Shown one piece after another: positions 42,186-50,600 of a stretch of 64,000 bases of DNA. Under the pieces are notes generated by a model. The model saw only the letters and a program-made list of their open reading frames with translations. It made no database searches and was not told where the DNA came from. The DNA comes from Shimia sp965227725 (GTDB taxonomy: Bacteria; Pseudomonadota; Alphaproteobacteria; Rhodobacterales; Rhodobacteraceae). The position numbers were made by a program, and so were the translations under genes. Position 1 is the stretch's first letter. Every line of letters begins with the position of its first letter. The stretch spans positions 682,001-746,000 of the forward strand of contig NZ_CBDDGH010000005.1 in the NCBI RefSeq assembly GCF_965227725.1, in the 5' to 3' direction.

Positions 42186-43024
42186 GTCTGCCATTCTTCC
42201 CGCTATATGCCGACGACTTCGAGGCTGACACAGCACACCTGACCCTTGCAGAGGATGGGGCTTACAACCGCCTCCTGCGCCTCTGCTGGCGATCTCCTGG
42301 CTGCAAAATCCCCGCAGATGAGGCATGGGTTTTCCGTAAACTTCGTGCCCACTCGGAGGAGGACAAGGAGACGGTTCGGATTGTATTGGAGGAGTTTTTC
42401 AAGAAGCGCGCGGGCAAGCTTTTCAACCCAAGGCTCCTGAAAATCTGGGAAGAGTCCAATGCAAAGCACGAACGCCGAGTTGAGGCGGGCTCAAAGGGTG
42501 GTCGCGCTAAGTCACTGAAAAATAAAGAAGTGACCTCTAGCAATGCTAAAGCAAAGCTCAAGCAACCAGAACCAGAACCAGAACCACAGTTAAGAGAAGA
42601 TACTGACGTATCTTCTTTGTCGCCTGACGACGACGTGCGTCCGGTGGATGAAATCGCTGCCGCTGTCTCAGCTTACAACGAAACCGCAGCCGATTGCGGT
42701 TGGCCTAAAGTCCAGAAACTCAATTCGTCTCGGAGGTCGGCGCTAGCTGCCCGGCTGCGTGAGGCGGGAGGTGTGACTGGCTGGTGCGCAGCTCTTAGCA
42801 AGGCCCGAGCGTCCCCTCTGTGCAACGGAGAGAACGACCGAGGCTGGGTCGCAAACTTCGATTTTCTTACCCGTCAATCTTCATTCGCAAAACTGATGGA
42901 GGGCAACTATGACCAACGTTCCCGCACACGTCACCAAACTCCCCACACCGACGCCACGGCTGACGCAATCGCTATCGCCGCACGAAGTCGAAGACCATCG
43001 AGCCCGGATCGCCTTCGAGGTTGA
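42182..43024 (+). CDS. DUF1376-family replication protein (initiator-like)
   Basis: A 280-residue protein. The DUF1376 domain at about 1-105 begins LPFFPLYADDFEADTAHLTL, a start shared by many phage proteins located where replication initiators are encoded. A linker of charged residues and a PEPEPEP tract follows, then a C-terminal helical domain (about 160-250). In lambda O-type genes the origin lies in the linker; here the same place contains hexamer repeats and a palindrome. The last 116 bp overlap the next gene in another frame. Confidence 0.82.
   Translation: MSLPFFPLYADDFEADTAHLTLAEDGAYNRLLRLCWRSPGCKIPADEAWVFRKLRAHSEEDKETVRIVLEEFFKKRAGKLFNPRLLKIWEESNAKHERRVEAGSKGGRAKSLKNKEVTSSNAKAKLKQPEPEPEPQLREDTDVSSLSPDDDVRPVDEIAAAVSAYNETAADCGWPKVQKLNSSRRSALAARLREAGGVTGWCAALSKARASPLCNGENDRGWVANFDFLTRQSSFAKLMEGNYDQRSRTRHQTPHTDATADAIAIAARSRRPSSPDRLRG
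42564..42616. other. Candidate phage replication origin inside the DUF1376 gene
   Basis: Four tandem hexamers (AACCAG three times, then AACCAC; 42564-42587) are followed by a perfect 9-bp inverted repeat AGAAGATAC/GTATCTTCT with a 4-nt centre (42595-42616), next to an AT-rich stretch at 42520-42530. The hexamers also encode the Pro-Glu repeat, so they may be protein-driven; the palindrome cannot be explained that way. Confidence 0.45.
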
Positions 43025-43349
43025 GATCGTGCTGCAGGGGTACTGGCAGGCTCCGCTTTCCCCCGAGATGAAAGGCGCCGTTTTGGCTGACTGGTGCGAT
43101 GACCTTGAGGACTGGCCGCAGGATCAGGTGCGTGCGGCATTGCGCGAATGGCGCAGCCGGAACCCATCGAAGAGGCCGAACCCAGGCCACATCTCTGAAA
43201 TTCTCAAGCTGTGGCGAGGGCGGGAGTACGCGTCCAGCCTGCCGCCCAAGGCAGAAGGCGCACGAGATGCTCCCTGCACGAAAGAGCGCGCCAAGGAGAT
43301 CATGGAGGAGGTTGGTTTTCGGCCGCGGAAATTCGGAGGTTCGAAATGA
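42909..43349 (+). CDS. Phage replication accessory protein (helicase loader-like)
   Basis: A 146-residue protein with PLSPEMKGAVLADWCDDLED and ALREWRSRNPSKRPNPGHIS, a pattern common in alphaproteobacterial phages after DUF1376 genes. Role as a loader of the host helicase is an inference from position. Its first 116 bp overlap the DUF1376 gene in a different frame; the N-terminal 35 residues are proline- and threonine-rich, as expected of an overprinted segment. It overlaps the next gene by 4 bp. Confidence 0.65.
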   Translation: MTNVPAHVTKLPTPTPRLTQSLSPHEVEDHRARIAFEVEIVLQGYWQAPLSPEMKGAVLADWCDDLEDWPQDQVRAALREWRSRNPSKRPNPGHISEILKLWRGREYASSLPPKAEGARDAPCTKERAKEIMEEVGFRPRKFGGSK

Positions 43350-43684
43350 CCACCTTTGCCCAGATCCTTCACAGCGTTTCAGAGGCCCGCGGCGTTCCAG
43401 TGCAAGCCATTCTCAGCACGCGCCGCTGCCACCAGATCGCCCACGCTCGCCAAGAGGTCGCCTTCCTTGCGCGCAACCTGACAACCATGTCCTTGCCCAG
43501 CATTGGCAAGCGGCTGGATAGGGACCACACGACGATCCTTCACAGCCTGAGAGCCGTCGAGGCGCGCATGTCGCAAGACGACTATCGGAACCAGATCGAA
43601 GCGATTGAGGAAAGCCTCAAGCCGCAATTCATCCGCCACAACGCCATGGCATTTTCCAGCACAAGGAGCGCAGCGAATGTTTGA
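43346..43684 (+). CDS. Stand-alone DnaA domain IV-like protein
   Basis: A 112-residue protein that matches only the DNA-binding end of DnaA: VSEARGVPVQAILSTRRCHQ, IAHARQEVAFLARNLTTMSL, PSIGKRLDRDHTTILHSLRA. The signature helix-turn-helix DRDHTTILHS (about 58-67) contacts the DnaA box in DnaA. No AAA+ domain is present. It may occupy DnaA boxes on phage or host DNA. GGAGG lies ahead of the ATG; the ATG overlaps the preceding stop. Confidence 0.85.
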   Translation: MTTFAQILHSVSEARGVPVQAILSTRRCHQIAHARQEVAFLARNLTTMSLPSIGKRLDRDHTTILHSLRAVEARMSQDDYRNQIEAIEESLKPQFIRHNAMAFSSTRSAANV

Positions 43685-43889
43685 AAAAGACCTTTTGCAC
43701 CGTCAGCCTGTCCGTAAGCCACATGATACGCCGCTGCGCTTGCACCTGACACTGTCGGAGACCCAGCGTCGATTCCGGCGCGAGGGTGACGTTTGCTTGG
43801 TTCCGGTCATGAGCACCCAGAGCGTTGTAAAGGAGCCTGTGGCTCCGGTCACCCTGCCGCCCCGCGCACCATGGGAGGCAAGCCAGTGA
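43677..43889 (+). CDS. Small hypothetical phage protein
   Basis: A 70-residue protein (MFEKDLLHRQPVRKPHDTPL at the start) with a central charged helix, not recognised. AAGGAG is nine bases upstream of the ATG at 43677. It overlaps the DnaA-like gene by 8 bp. Confidence 0.55.
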   Translation: MFEKDLLHRQPVRKPHDTPLRLHLTLSETQRRFRREGDVCLVPVMSTQSVVKEPVAPVTLPPRAPWEASQ

Positions 43890-44101
43890 AGTGGCCGGTG
43901 ATGCCGCGCTCCGAGTTCAACGGGTTTGTTCGCGATTTGAATGAGCAGTTCGAGGAGTTCTCTGATGAACTGGTGGATGTGCTTCGCAAGCGCTTTTGTG
44001 AGCATGATGAAGAAATAGCCGATCTCAAAGCGCAAGTTCGCCAACTTAAGACGGAGCTCGAAGCTGAGCGCCGTCTACGCCTTGGCGCCCGGCGCCGATA
44101 A
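43886..44101 (+). CDS. Small coiled-coil phage protein
   Basis: A 71-residue protein starting with GTG at 43886, seven bases after GGAGG; the GTGA overlaps the previous stop. Residues 35-65 form a heptad coiled coil (DEEIADLKAQVRQLKTELEA). Not recognised. Confidence 0.55.
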   Translation: MKWPVMPRSEFNGFVRDLNEQFEEFSDELVDVLRKRFCEHDEEIADLKAQVRQLKTELEAERRLRLGARRR

Positions 44102-44122
44102 CCAACAAAGGGACTTTGAACC

Positions 44123-44749
44123 ATGGGCAAGGGCGACCGCCGCAATAAAGTGAAGCAGAAGCCGCTCAGCCTTCCGGGGCTGGCGCCAACACCTCGCCCG
44201 AAGAAGCGGGGCAAGGCACGCATGACAGAGATAGCGCGGGAGCAAGATCCGCAGCGCGTTGTTCTGTCGGCGCGCGCACGAATGATGGGCAAGGAAAACA
44301 CATTGCAGAACAGAAGCGATATGAGAACACAGGCGCTTGGGGAGGCCGCAGGGCGGGCCATCTATCTCGCCTGCGATGAGGATGAGGCGGCAAAGCTCTG
44401 GGATGTATACGCGGGGCTGACAGCGACTGAGGCGCGGTATTCGCGGCTGGTGCTGGGTAAGAGCCTTCACGCCAAGTGCGCAAAGATCGAGATGATGCCT
44501 GAGCGCTTCGAGACACGCGAGGATGACAGCCCCGATCTTCGCAGTGAGGATGAAAAGCACCGGGATGCGGTCAACGCCTGGGCGCGCTGGCGGGGATACA
44601 TCGGCCACCTTCACAGCCACCAGCAGCACGCCATATGGGCAATCGCCCGCGACCGAGTCCAGCCGATCTATGAGGCCGAGCTCACCCAGCCCGGACGCCT
44701 GTTTGTCGAAGCCCTGCGCGCGCTCGCAGAAGTTGTTGACGGGGCATAG
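44123..44749 (+). CDS. Hypothetical phage protein with basic N-terminus
   Basis: A 208-residue protein. The first 40 residues are strongly basic (MGKGDRRNKVKQKPLSLPGL), suited to nucleic acid binding; the rest is a helical domain with WDVYAGLTATEARYSRLVLG. Position at the end of the replication block is where many phages keep a late antiterminator, but I see no family signature, so that is a guess. Confidence 0.6.
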   Translation: MGKGDRRNKVKQKPLSLPGLAPTPRPKKRGKARMTEIAREQDPQRVVLSARARMMGKENTLQNRSDMRTQALGEAAGRAIYLACDEDEAAKLWDVYAGLTATEARYSRLVLGKSLHAKCAKIEMMPERFETREDDSPDLRSEDEKHRDAVNAWARWRGYIGHLHSHQQHAIWAIARDRVQPIYEAELTQPGRLFVEALRALAEVVDGA

Positions 44750-44770
44750 GTGAACATCTAATATTATGCC

Positions 44771-44810
44771 AACGGCATGGTTTGTTCAGTGAGCAGATCG
44801 TGCCGTTTTT
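44771..44810 (+). terminator. Long-loop hairpin with T run after the replication block
   Basis: AACGGCA (44771-44777) pairs with TGCCGTT (44801-44807) around a 23-nt loop, with T's at 44806-44810. It may be a weak terminator at the early/late boundary and so a target for antitermination. Confidence 0.4.
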
Positions 44811-44828
44811 CGTTTCGGAGGTCTTCGC

Positions 44829-44915
44829 ATGACCATTGGTGAGAGACTTATCAAAGCCGCCCGTGAAGCCCGCGAGGGTTATGGCGGCGACAAGGTCCGG
44901 AGCATCGTGCGCTGA
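44829..44915 (+). CDS. Twenty-eight-residue protein
   Basis: ATG at 44829 with GGAGG seven bases upstream, ending at TGA 44913-44915. The peptide begins MTIGERLIKAAREAREGYGG, a single amphipathic helix. Short but with a good ribosome site; it might be the truncated head of a longer regulator. Confidence 0.4.
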   Translation: MTIGERLIKAAREAREGYGGDKVRSIVR

Positions 44916-45004
44916 CTGCGTTGTGCTCCTTGAGCGCGGTAGCTTGCATTTGGGTTAGATCACAAGGCGGCAAGCATAATGGAATGCGTGTGTGACCGCC
45001 GCGC

Positions 45005-45394
45005 TCAGCAATACCCAGCCCGCTTGATACGTGATCGGGCTGCGCGTGTTTCAAACTCACGATACCGCCCACCTGAATACCTGGCACAGTCCAGAGCATG
45101 ACCTGCAGAGATAACCGCGGCCCCGATATCCTGACCATCGGCAAAGCAAACCCCAATATACCGATCATAAGACCGCTGCCCGTTCAGCTGGCATTCCACA
45201 GACTTGCCGCGCAGGTAGTTGACCATCCACCGCTTGGCGTTCTGGCCTGACCGTGTTCCCAGCTCTGGCGCATCCACGCCATTGAGCCGCACCGGTGTAC
45301 CGTCAACGACGATCGTATCAGCGTCACGCACATGGACGCCGGCATAGGCAGGGACAGCACAAAGGATGAGGGCGGCAGAAATCAGTTTCTTCAT
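45005..45394 (-). CDS. Secreted thermonuclease-like protein (SNase family)
   Basis: A 129-residue staphylococcal-nuclease-fold protein with a signal peptide (MKKLISAALILCAVPAYA). Catalytic elements are D24/D26 in VRDADTIVV, R36 and D41-E44 in RLNGVDAPELG, and R74/R78 in GQRSYDRYIG. It is on the minus strand among rightward genes, which suggests expression independent of the lytic programme, a moron. Possible roles are degrading exogenous DNA or competing phage DNA at entry, or nutrition. Confidence 0.85.
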   Translation of the reverse strand: MKKLISAALILCAVPAYAGVHVRDADTIVVDGTPVRLNGVDAPELGTRSGQNAKRWMVNYLRGKSVECQLNGQRSYDRYIGVCFADGQDIGAAVISAGHALDCARYSGGRYREFETRAARSRIKRAGYC

Positions 45395-45490
45395 GCAGCC
45401 TATGTGTGGATGCGAGCCCGCGCCGCGCAAGCATGAGGCGAAAAGAAACCCGGCGCGATGCCGACCCACCACAGACCGATAGAGGTTCCC

Positions 45491-46675
45491 ATGGCTCAAA
45501 AGCTTGCCATGCTGGGCGACAGCATGATCGATACCGGCTTGGACAAAGACAACCTGCGCACCTTTGACCGCTGGATCTCCGGCCCGCTTGTGTCTCTGCT
45601 CGGCCCTTGGTTCCTGGACTACTACAACCACGGCGTAGGCGGGGAGACGATCTCCGACTGCTTGGCGCGCGTTGGTGATGTGATTGCAACCGATGCTGAC
45701 TGGGTGCTTGTTGAGTGCGGTATCAACGACCTGTCCCGCCCAGACACCACGCTTGAGAGCATGATCAACGACTACAAGAACCTGATCCGGGCGCTGACAG
45801 CTGAGGGCAGGAAGATCGTTTGCTGCACTGTTCTGGAGCGCAAGCGCATCTCAGAGGGTGGCGCCGTGGCTGACGCTCAGTACGCGATCCGGCCACAATT
45901 CAACAACTGGCTGCGCAACCTGAAAGGCGCGGGTGTTGTTGCTGGCATCGTTGATTTTGATTTCTACGGTCACCGACTGAATTACTCCGCTCTAAACGAT
46001 GCTGATGACGGCACCCACCCCAACACAGATCGTTGCGTCGAGATCGCTGGGGTGGTCGCAGCTGGCTTGCGCGAAGCTCTCCAAGCTGAAGGTTTATCGC
46101 CCGCCTCCCTTGGCGCAAACCTGCTCAGCACCCCTCAGTTCATGGGTAACGAGGGCACAAGCAACAGCGGACACATCGCGGGCAATATCGCCACAGGCTG
46201 GCGCTTTCTGGATGCGCAAACCGGCACTGAGCAAATCGCCTGCGAAACGCTGCTCGATGCTCAAGGAGGCACGCAGACGCTCTCACTGTCAGGCGCTCCA
46301 TCGGGTTCAGGCCGTGCCCTGTACTTCCGCGACAACCAGTCAAGCATCGACCTAACCTCGGGCCAAACAGTCTACACGTCCTTCCGCCTGAAAACTGCGG
46401 GGCTCAAGGGCGTCATCGGTGTGTTTTCTCAACTCCTGCTGCCACTGTCGGGCGGCAACCAATACCTGACAGCTATGCAGTCGCCCTCAACTGACGGTGC
46501 GCTCCCATATCGGCAGGTAGCCGCAAACATGGACGCAGAGCTGTTCTCCATCCCCTACACTGCGCCGGAAGACCTCACTGGCTGCACATTCCGCATTGGC
46601 ATCGCCTTTATGGACAACGCTGACCTTTCCGGCTCTGTGCTCCTCTCAGATGCCGCCGTGCGTGCAACTCAATAA
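45491..46675 (+). CDS. SGNH/GDSL-family hydrolase
   Basis: A 394-residue protein. The SGNH set is present: S11 in MLGDSMID, G50 in HGVGGETI, N79 in CGINDL and D173/H176 in DGTHPN, within about the first 210 residues. The C-terminal 180 residues form a beta-rich domain of jelly-roll type that may bind carbohydrate. GAGG precedes the ATG at 45491. It lies before the packaging genes; a role in removing acyl groups from cell-surface polysaccharide is plausible. No signal peptide is visible. Confidence 0.85.
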   Translation: MAQKLAMLGDSMIDTGLDKDNLRTFDRWISGPLVSLLGPWFLDYYNHGVGGETISDCLARVGDVIATDADWVLVECGINDLSRPDTTLESMINDYKNLIRALTAEGRKIVCCTVLERKRISEGGAVADAQYAIRPQFNNWLRNLKGAGVVAGIVDFDFYGHRLNYSALNDADDGTHPNTDRCVEIAGVVAAGLREALQAEGLSPASLGANLLSTPQFMGNEGTSNSGHIAGNIATGWRFLDAQTGTEQIACETLLDAQGGTQTLSLSGAPSGSGRALYFRDNQSSIDLTSGQTVYTSFRLKTAGLKGVIGVFSQLLLPLSGGNQYLTAMQSPSTDGALPYRQVAANMDAELFSIPYTAPEDLTGCTFRIGIAFMDNADLSGSVLLSDAAVRATQ

Positions 46676-46684
46676 CCTCAGGGC

Positions 46685-47053
46685 ATGGTGGCCATCCACC
46701 AAACGTGGCAATGGCGCAAGCTGCGCCCCAAGATCTTAATCAGAGACAACTGGACCTGTCAGATGTGTGGCGTGGTTCTCCGTGAGGGCAGGCGTCAAAA
46801 GACAGCAGCAGTAGTGGACCACATCAGGCCATATGATCTTAGGCCAGACCTAGAGCTTGAGCCTGACAACCTCTGGTCCGTCTGTAGGGACTGCCACGAT
46901 AGGGAATGTAGACGGATCGAGGACAAGGCGCGGAGCATACGTCAGTGGACGCCACGTGGTGCGGACTGGATCGCTTCGGAGAAGATGAGGTTCAGGTTCG
47001 TGTCGCTGGACGGGTCAGTGGGTGGTCCCGGTGGTAAGCCATCTCGGGCTTGA
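46685..47053 (+). CDS. HNH endonuclease, packaging-associated
   Basis: A 122-residue HNH protein with CQMCG (C25, C28), VVDHIRPY (D45-H46), DNLWSVCRDCHD (N62, C67, C70-H71). In HK97-like phages an HNH gene next to the terminase genes is required for DNA cutting at packaging; the position here fits that role. Confidence 0.85.
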   Translation: MVAIHQTWQWRKLRPKILIRDNWTCQMCGVVLREGRRQKTAAVVDHIRPYDLRPDLELEPDNLWSVCRDCHDRECRRIEDKARSIRQWTPRGADWIASEKMRFRFVSLDGSVGGPGGKPSRA

Positions 47054-47175
47054 TGCGGTGCCCTCAGCCAGCTGCAGGGGGGGGGTGGTAAAAGTGCAAC
47101 AGGGTCGGTCGGCCGCTACCCGCGCCCAAGCTTCATTTTCGCGCAGATCAGTTTTCAAAGGGGGGTGGGGGTCAA

Positions 47176-47574
47176 TTGAAGAAGCCGGTTTACAAACGCC
47201 TCTTTGCCCAAGCTGAAGACGGCGAAGCCCGTGCCAAATTTGCTGACGCCGAATGGAAGGCGCTTTGCGAAGCGCTTGATGCGAACGGCCAGCTAAACGA
47301 GCAGCGAAAACGTATAATCGACCGATTGGTAAGGGAGCGCGTTGAATACGAGTTTCTCTATCCTATCGTGTCCGAGCATGGGCCCATCAAAGTCGGGCCA
47401 AATGGTGGCGACGTTTTCAGTGGCGAATGGTCCGCGCTCCAAAAGATCAAAGATCAAATCCTAAAGCTCGAAGAGGCGTTGAAACTTACGGTTCCAAAGA
47501 GTGATGAAGCCCCGAAAAAACCAAACACAAAAGCGCCGGCACAGAAGTTCCTTGGCAGACTTGGACCCAACTAG
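47176..47574 (+). CDS. terS: Terminase small subunit (P27 family)
   Basis: A 132-residue helical protein (AEWKALCEALDANGQLNEQR, then SEHGPIKVGPNGG) typical of P27-type small terminases that recognise phage DNA. The start appears to be TTG at 47176 after a G-rich stretch; no ATG is available in frame upstream. The 3' end overlaps the large subunit gene by 71 bp. Confidence 0.8.
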   Translation: MKKPVYKRLFAQAEDGEARAKFADAEWKALCEALDANGQLNEQRKRIIDRLVRERVEYEFLYPIVSEHGPIKVGPNGGDVFSGEWSALQKIKDQILKLEEALKLTVPKSDEAPKKPNTKAPAQKFLGRLGPN

Positions 47575-49333
47575 CGAATATGCGCGAAAGGTGCTCGACG
47601 GCGAAATTGTGGCGGGAAAATACGTCAAGCTGGCATGCGAGCGCCATTTCTCAGATTTGGAGGCTGGTCCGGAGCGAGGGATCTACTTCGACTATGACGC
47701 TGCGCAGGAGGCAATCGAGTTCTTCCCGGCGATGTTCACCATCACGGATGGAGCAAAGGCGGGCGAACCATTCCACCTCTTGGATTGGCACAAGTTTGTC
47801 GTTGGCTCGCTATTTGGCTGGTACAAAAATGGGCGTCTTAGGTTCAGATCTGGGTGGCTTGAAACTGGCAAAGGGCAGGCGAAATCACCGCTGATGGGCG
47901 GCATATCGCTCTACATCTGCGGTTTTCGAGAGATACCGCGAGCGCAATGCTACGCTATCGCCTCCAAGCTTGATCAGGCGAAGATCCCCTTCAAGGATGG
48001 GGCCGCGCTGTGTCGGGCGGAAATTCCGGAGATGGGAGAAAGCCTAGAGGCCCGCGGCGATGTGAGTATTTCCGGCAAAGGTGAAAATGCCTGGAGGATT
48101 GAATTCCCTCACAACAGCTCTTTCTTCGAAGCAAAGGCGACAACAGACAGCCTTTCAGGGCCGCGGCCAGACTGTGTGATCGCTGATGAGGTTCACGAAT
48201 TTCAGTCGGTGAAGCCCATTGAGCTCTGGGAGGCCGGGATTGCAAAGAAAGCGGGCTCAGCTTTCATGCTGTTGGGAACAAATACACCTGCGATTGATCA
48301 GATCGTGGGCACAGAGAAATCAGAATACTATCAGCGCCTACTTGAAGGCATTTTTGATGATGATGAGGCGTTTGCATACATCGCGCGGGTCGATGATGAC
48401 GATGATCCCTTTCAAGATGAAGAGTGCTGGATCAAGGCAATGCCAGCCCTTGGGATAACCTTCGGTTATGACAACGTAAGAGGCCAAGTAAACACAGCTC
48501 GGAACGATGAAGCCAAACGGCTAACTGTATCGCGCCTGTATTTCGGAATTCCCGTTGGCTCCAGCGGATTTTGGGTGGATGAGGCCGAGTGGCGAAAGTG
48601 CATTGGCGAGGTCAGTGAGCAGGATATTGAGGGCAAAAAGTGCTTTCTGTCGCTGGACCTCTCGGAGAAAAACGACCTCACGGCTCTTGGCGCGGTCTTT
48701 AAGGGTGTGGATGACAGGCTTGCCGCAAAGCTCTGGTACTGGACCACGCCGGGCGGTCTTGAGCGGCGCTCCACATTGGATCGCATCCCTTACAAGGTCT
48801 ATGTCGAAAAGGGCGAGCTAAGCGTCACTGAGTCCGCAGTCATCGATTACGAATTTGTCGCAATGCAGATCAAGGATCTGGTCTCAAAGCATGATGTGGA
48901 CAGCCTTACGATTGACCCCTCTTTCTGGGAAAAATTCAGAGACGCCTGCGAGAAGATCGGTCTGAAAGTCTGGGTTTACGAGGGGCCAGAGGAGCCGGAA
49001 GGCGAGGGGCTTAAGGTTGTTCGCCATTCGCAGGGTACGAAAGTCGCGTTTGGCGAGCGCAATTTGTGCATGCCTCATTCAATCACCCGCCTAACCGACA
49101 AGGTTTTGACCGGCGATATCGTGATCGAGACGAACCGACTGACGCAATATTGCGCGGCCAACACTGTGATCCGCACGGATGCGATTGGAAACCAGATGTT
49201 CGACAAGTCACGGCAGCGCGGCCGGATGGATGGAATGATCGCACTGGCGATGGCCACCGGCGCCTCTGAGGGGGTGAAGGTGAAGGCAAATGAGCCGAGC
49301 ATCTATGAAAACCACGGCATTCGTACCGTGTGA
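47504..49333 (+). CDS. terL: Terminase large subunit
   Basis: A 609-residue packaging motor. The ATPase domain has a Walker A-like ETGKGQAKSPL (about 120-130) and Walker B CVIADEVHEF; the nuclease domain has the acidic residues in FLSLDLSEKNDLTALGAV, SLTIDPSFW and RMDGMIALAMA. The HK97/lambdoid P-loop variant and the HNH partner suggest cos-type or HK97-type packaging. ATG at 47504, with a GTG three bases earlier. Confidence 0.92.
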   Translation: MKPRKNQTQKRRHRSSLADLDPTSEYARKVLDGEIVAGKYVKLACERHFSDLEAGPERGIYFDYDAAQEAIEFFPAMFTITDGAKAGEPFHLLDWHKFVVGSLFGWYKNGRLRFRSGWLETGKGQAKSPLMGGISLYICGFREIPRAQCYAIASKLDQAKIPFKDGAALCRAEIPEMGESLEARGDVSISGKGENAWRIEFPHNSSFFEAKATTDSLSGPRPDCVIADEVHEFQSVKPIELWEAGIAKKAGSAFMLLGTNTPAIDQIVGTEKSEYYQRLLEGIFDDDEAFAYIARVDDDDDPFQDEECWIKAMPALGITFGYDNVRGQVNTARNDEAKRLTVSRLYFGIPVGSSGFWVDEAEWRKCIGEVSEQDIEGKKCFLSLDLSEKNDLTALGAVFKGVDDRLAAKLWYWTTPGGLERRSTLDRIPYKVYVEKGELSVTESAVIDYEFVAMQIKDLVSKHDVDSLTIDPSFWEKFRDACEKIGLKVWVYEGPEEPEGEGLKVVRHSQGTKVAFGERNLCMPHSITRLTDKVLTGDIVIETNRLTQYCAANTVIRTDAIGNQMFDKSRQRGRMDGMIALAMATGASEGVKVKANEPSIYENHGIRTV

Positions 49334-49343
49334 GGGAGCTTGA

Positions 49344-50600
49344 ATGAGCGTGTTTAACATTTTCCGCCGCAGCGAACCGCAGGCGGCATCTCATTCGTCG
49401 GTGAAATCTATGGCGGGCGACCTTGCAGCATTCAACGGCCTTGATGACCCTGCGCTCTATGAGTTCATCCGTACCGGTGGCGGCAACCTCACCGAAAGCG
49501 GTGAGACCGTAACCATCAAATCCGCAATGCGAAACACAACCATCATTCGTTGTGTTTCGCTGATATCCTTCTCTATAGGCATGCTGCCGCTTCATCTTCA
49601 GAGGAAAGATGACAAGAGCAACGCCACAGAACACCCGTTGTTTCGGCTTCTTCACCGAAGGCCAAACCCCTGGCAGACTTCTTTCGAATTTCGCACTTTG
49701 CTGGAGCAGAGGGCGTTGCAGCATGGTGACGCGTATGCTCGAAAGGTCTACAGCGGCAACAAGCTGCTGTATTTGATCCCGATGAATCCGGCGCATGTGA
49801 CCGTGCGCCAGCGCGATGATTGGTCTCTCGAATACCGCCTGGACCGCCGAGATAAGTCTCCGTTGGTTCTGCCCCAGCGCGAGGTCTTCCATCTTCGCTA
49901 CGGGCTTTCTGATGACGGCATTTCCGGCATCTCGCTGGTGAAACAATCCGCAGAGGCTATCGGCCTAGCATTGCAGGCTGAGAAAGCAGCGGCCCGCTTG
50001 TTCCGTAACGGGATGATCGTTGGGGGCGCGTTGAAACATCCGGGAACTCTGAGCCCCGAAGCGTATGAGCGTCTTCGAGCCAGCATGAACGAGGACGCAG
50101 GCGCAGAGGGTGCCCATAAGTGGAAGATCCTGGAGGAGGGGATGGAGCTTCAGCCTTCTGCCCAGTCCAACAAAGACAGCCAGGCAATCGAGAACCGCAA
50201 GCACCAAATTGAAGAGGTCGCACGCCCATTCGGTGTTCCCCGTCCATTGCTTGGGATGGACGATACATCTTGGGGCTCAGGCATCGATGTCCTTGGTCAG
50301 TTGTTCGTAAGATATGGGCTCAATCCGTGGTTTGAAGCTTGGCAGCAGGCAATTGAGCGGGATTTGCTCACGGAGCGGGAGGCGGATCTCTATGAAGCCA
50401 AGTTCAACCCCGGTGCGCTGCTGCGCGGGTCGATGAAGGATCAGGCGGAGTTTTTCGCCAAGGCGCTCGGTTCTGGCGGCCATCAGCCTTGGATGGAATG
50501 GCAAGAGGTCCGCGAAGTCATGGATCTTCCAGCAATCGATGCGGCACCGCCTCCACCACCGGGGCTTACAGGAAAAGGAGCTAAAAATGAGCCTTCGTGA
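49344..50600 (+). CDS. Portal protein (HK97 family)
   Basis: A 418-residue portal. Family features are VKSAMRNTTIIRCVSLIS-like early helices, LLHRRPNPWQTSFEF, and RPFGVPRPLLGM near 300 followed by a helical crown. It forms the dodecameric DNA gate at one capsid vertex. GAGGGAG lies upstream; overlap of 14 bp with the protease gene. Confidence 0.92.
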   Translation: MSVFNIFRRSEPQAASHSSVKSMAGDLAAFNGLDDPALYEFIRTGGGNLTESGETVTIKSAMRNTTIIRCVSLISFSIGMLPLHLQRKDDKSNATEHPLFRLLHRRPNPWQTSFEFRTLLEQRALQHGDAYARKVYSGNKLLYLIPMNPAHVTVRQRDDWSLEYRLDRRDKSPLVLPQREVFHLRYGLSDDGISGISLVKQSAEAIGLALQAEKAAARLFRNGMIVGGALKHPGTLSPEAYERLRASMNEDAGAEGAHKWKILEEGMELQPSAQSNKDSQAIENRKHQIEEVARPFGVPRPLLGMDDTSWGSGIDVLGQLFVRYGLNPWFEAWQQAIERDLLTEREADLYEAKFNPGALLRGSMKDQAEFFAKALGSGGHQPWMEWQEVREVMDLPAIDAAPPPPPGLTGKGAKNEPS

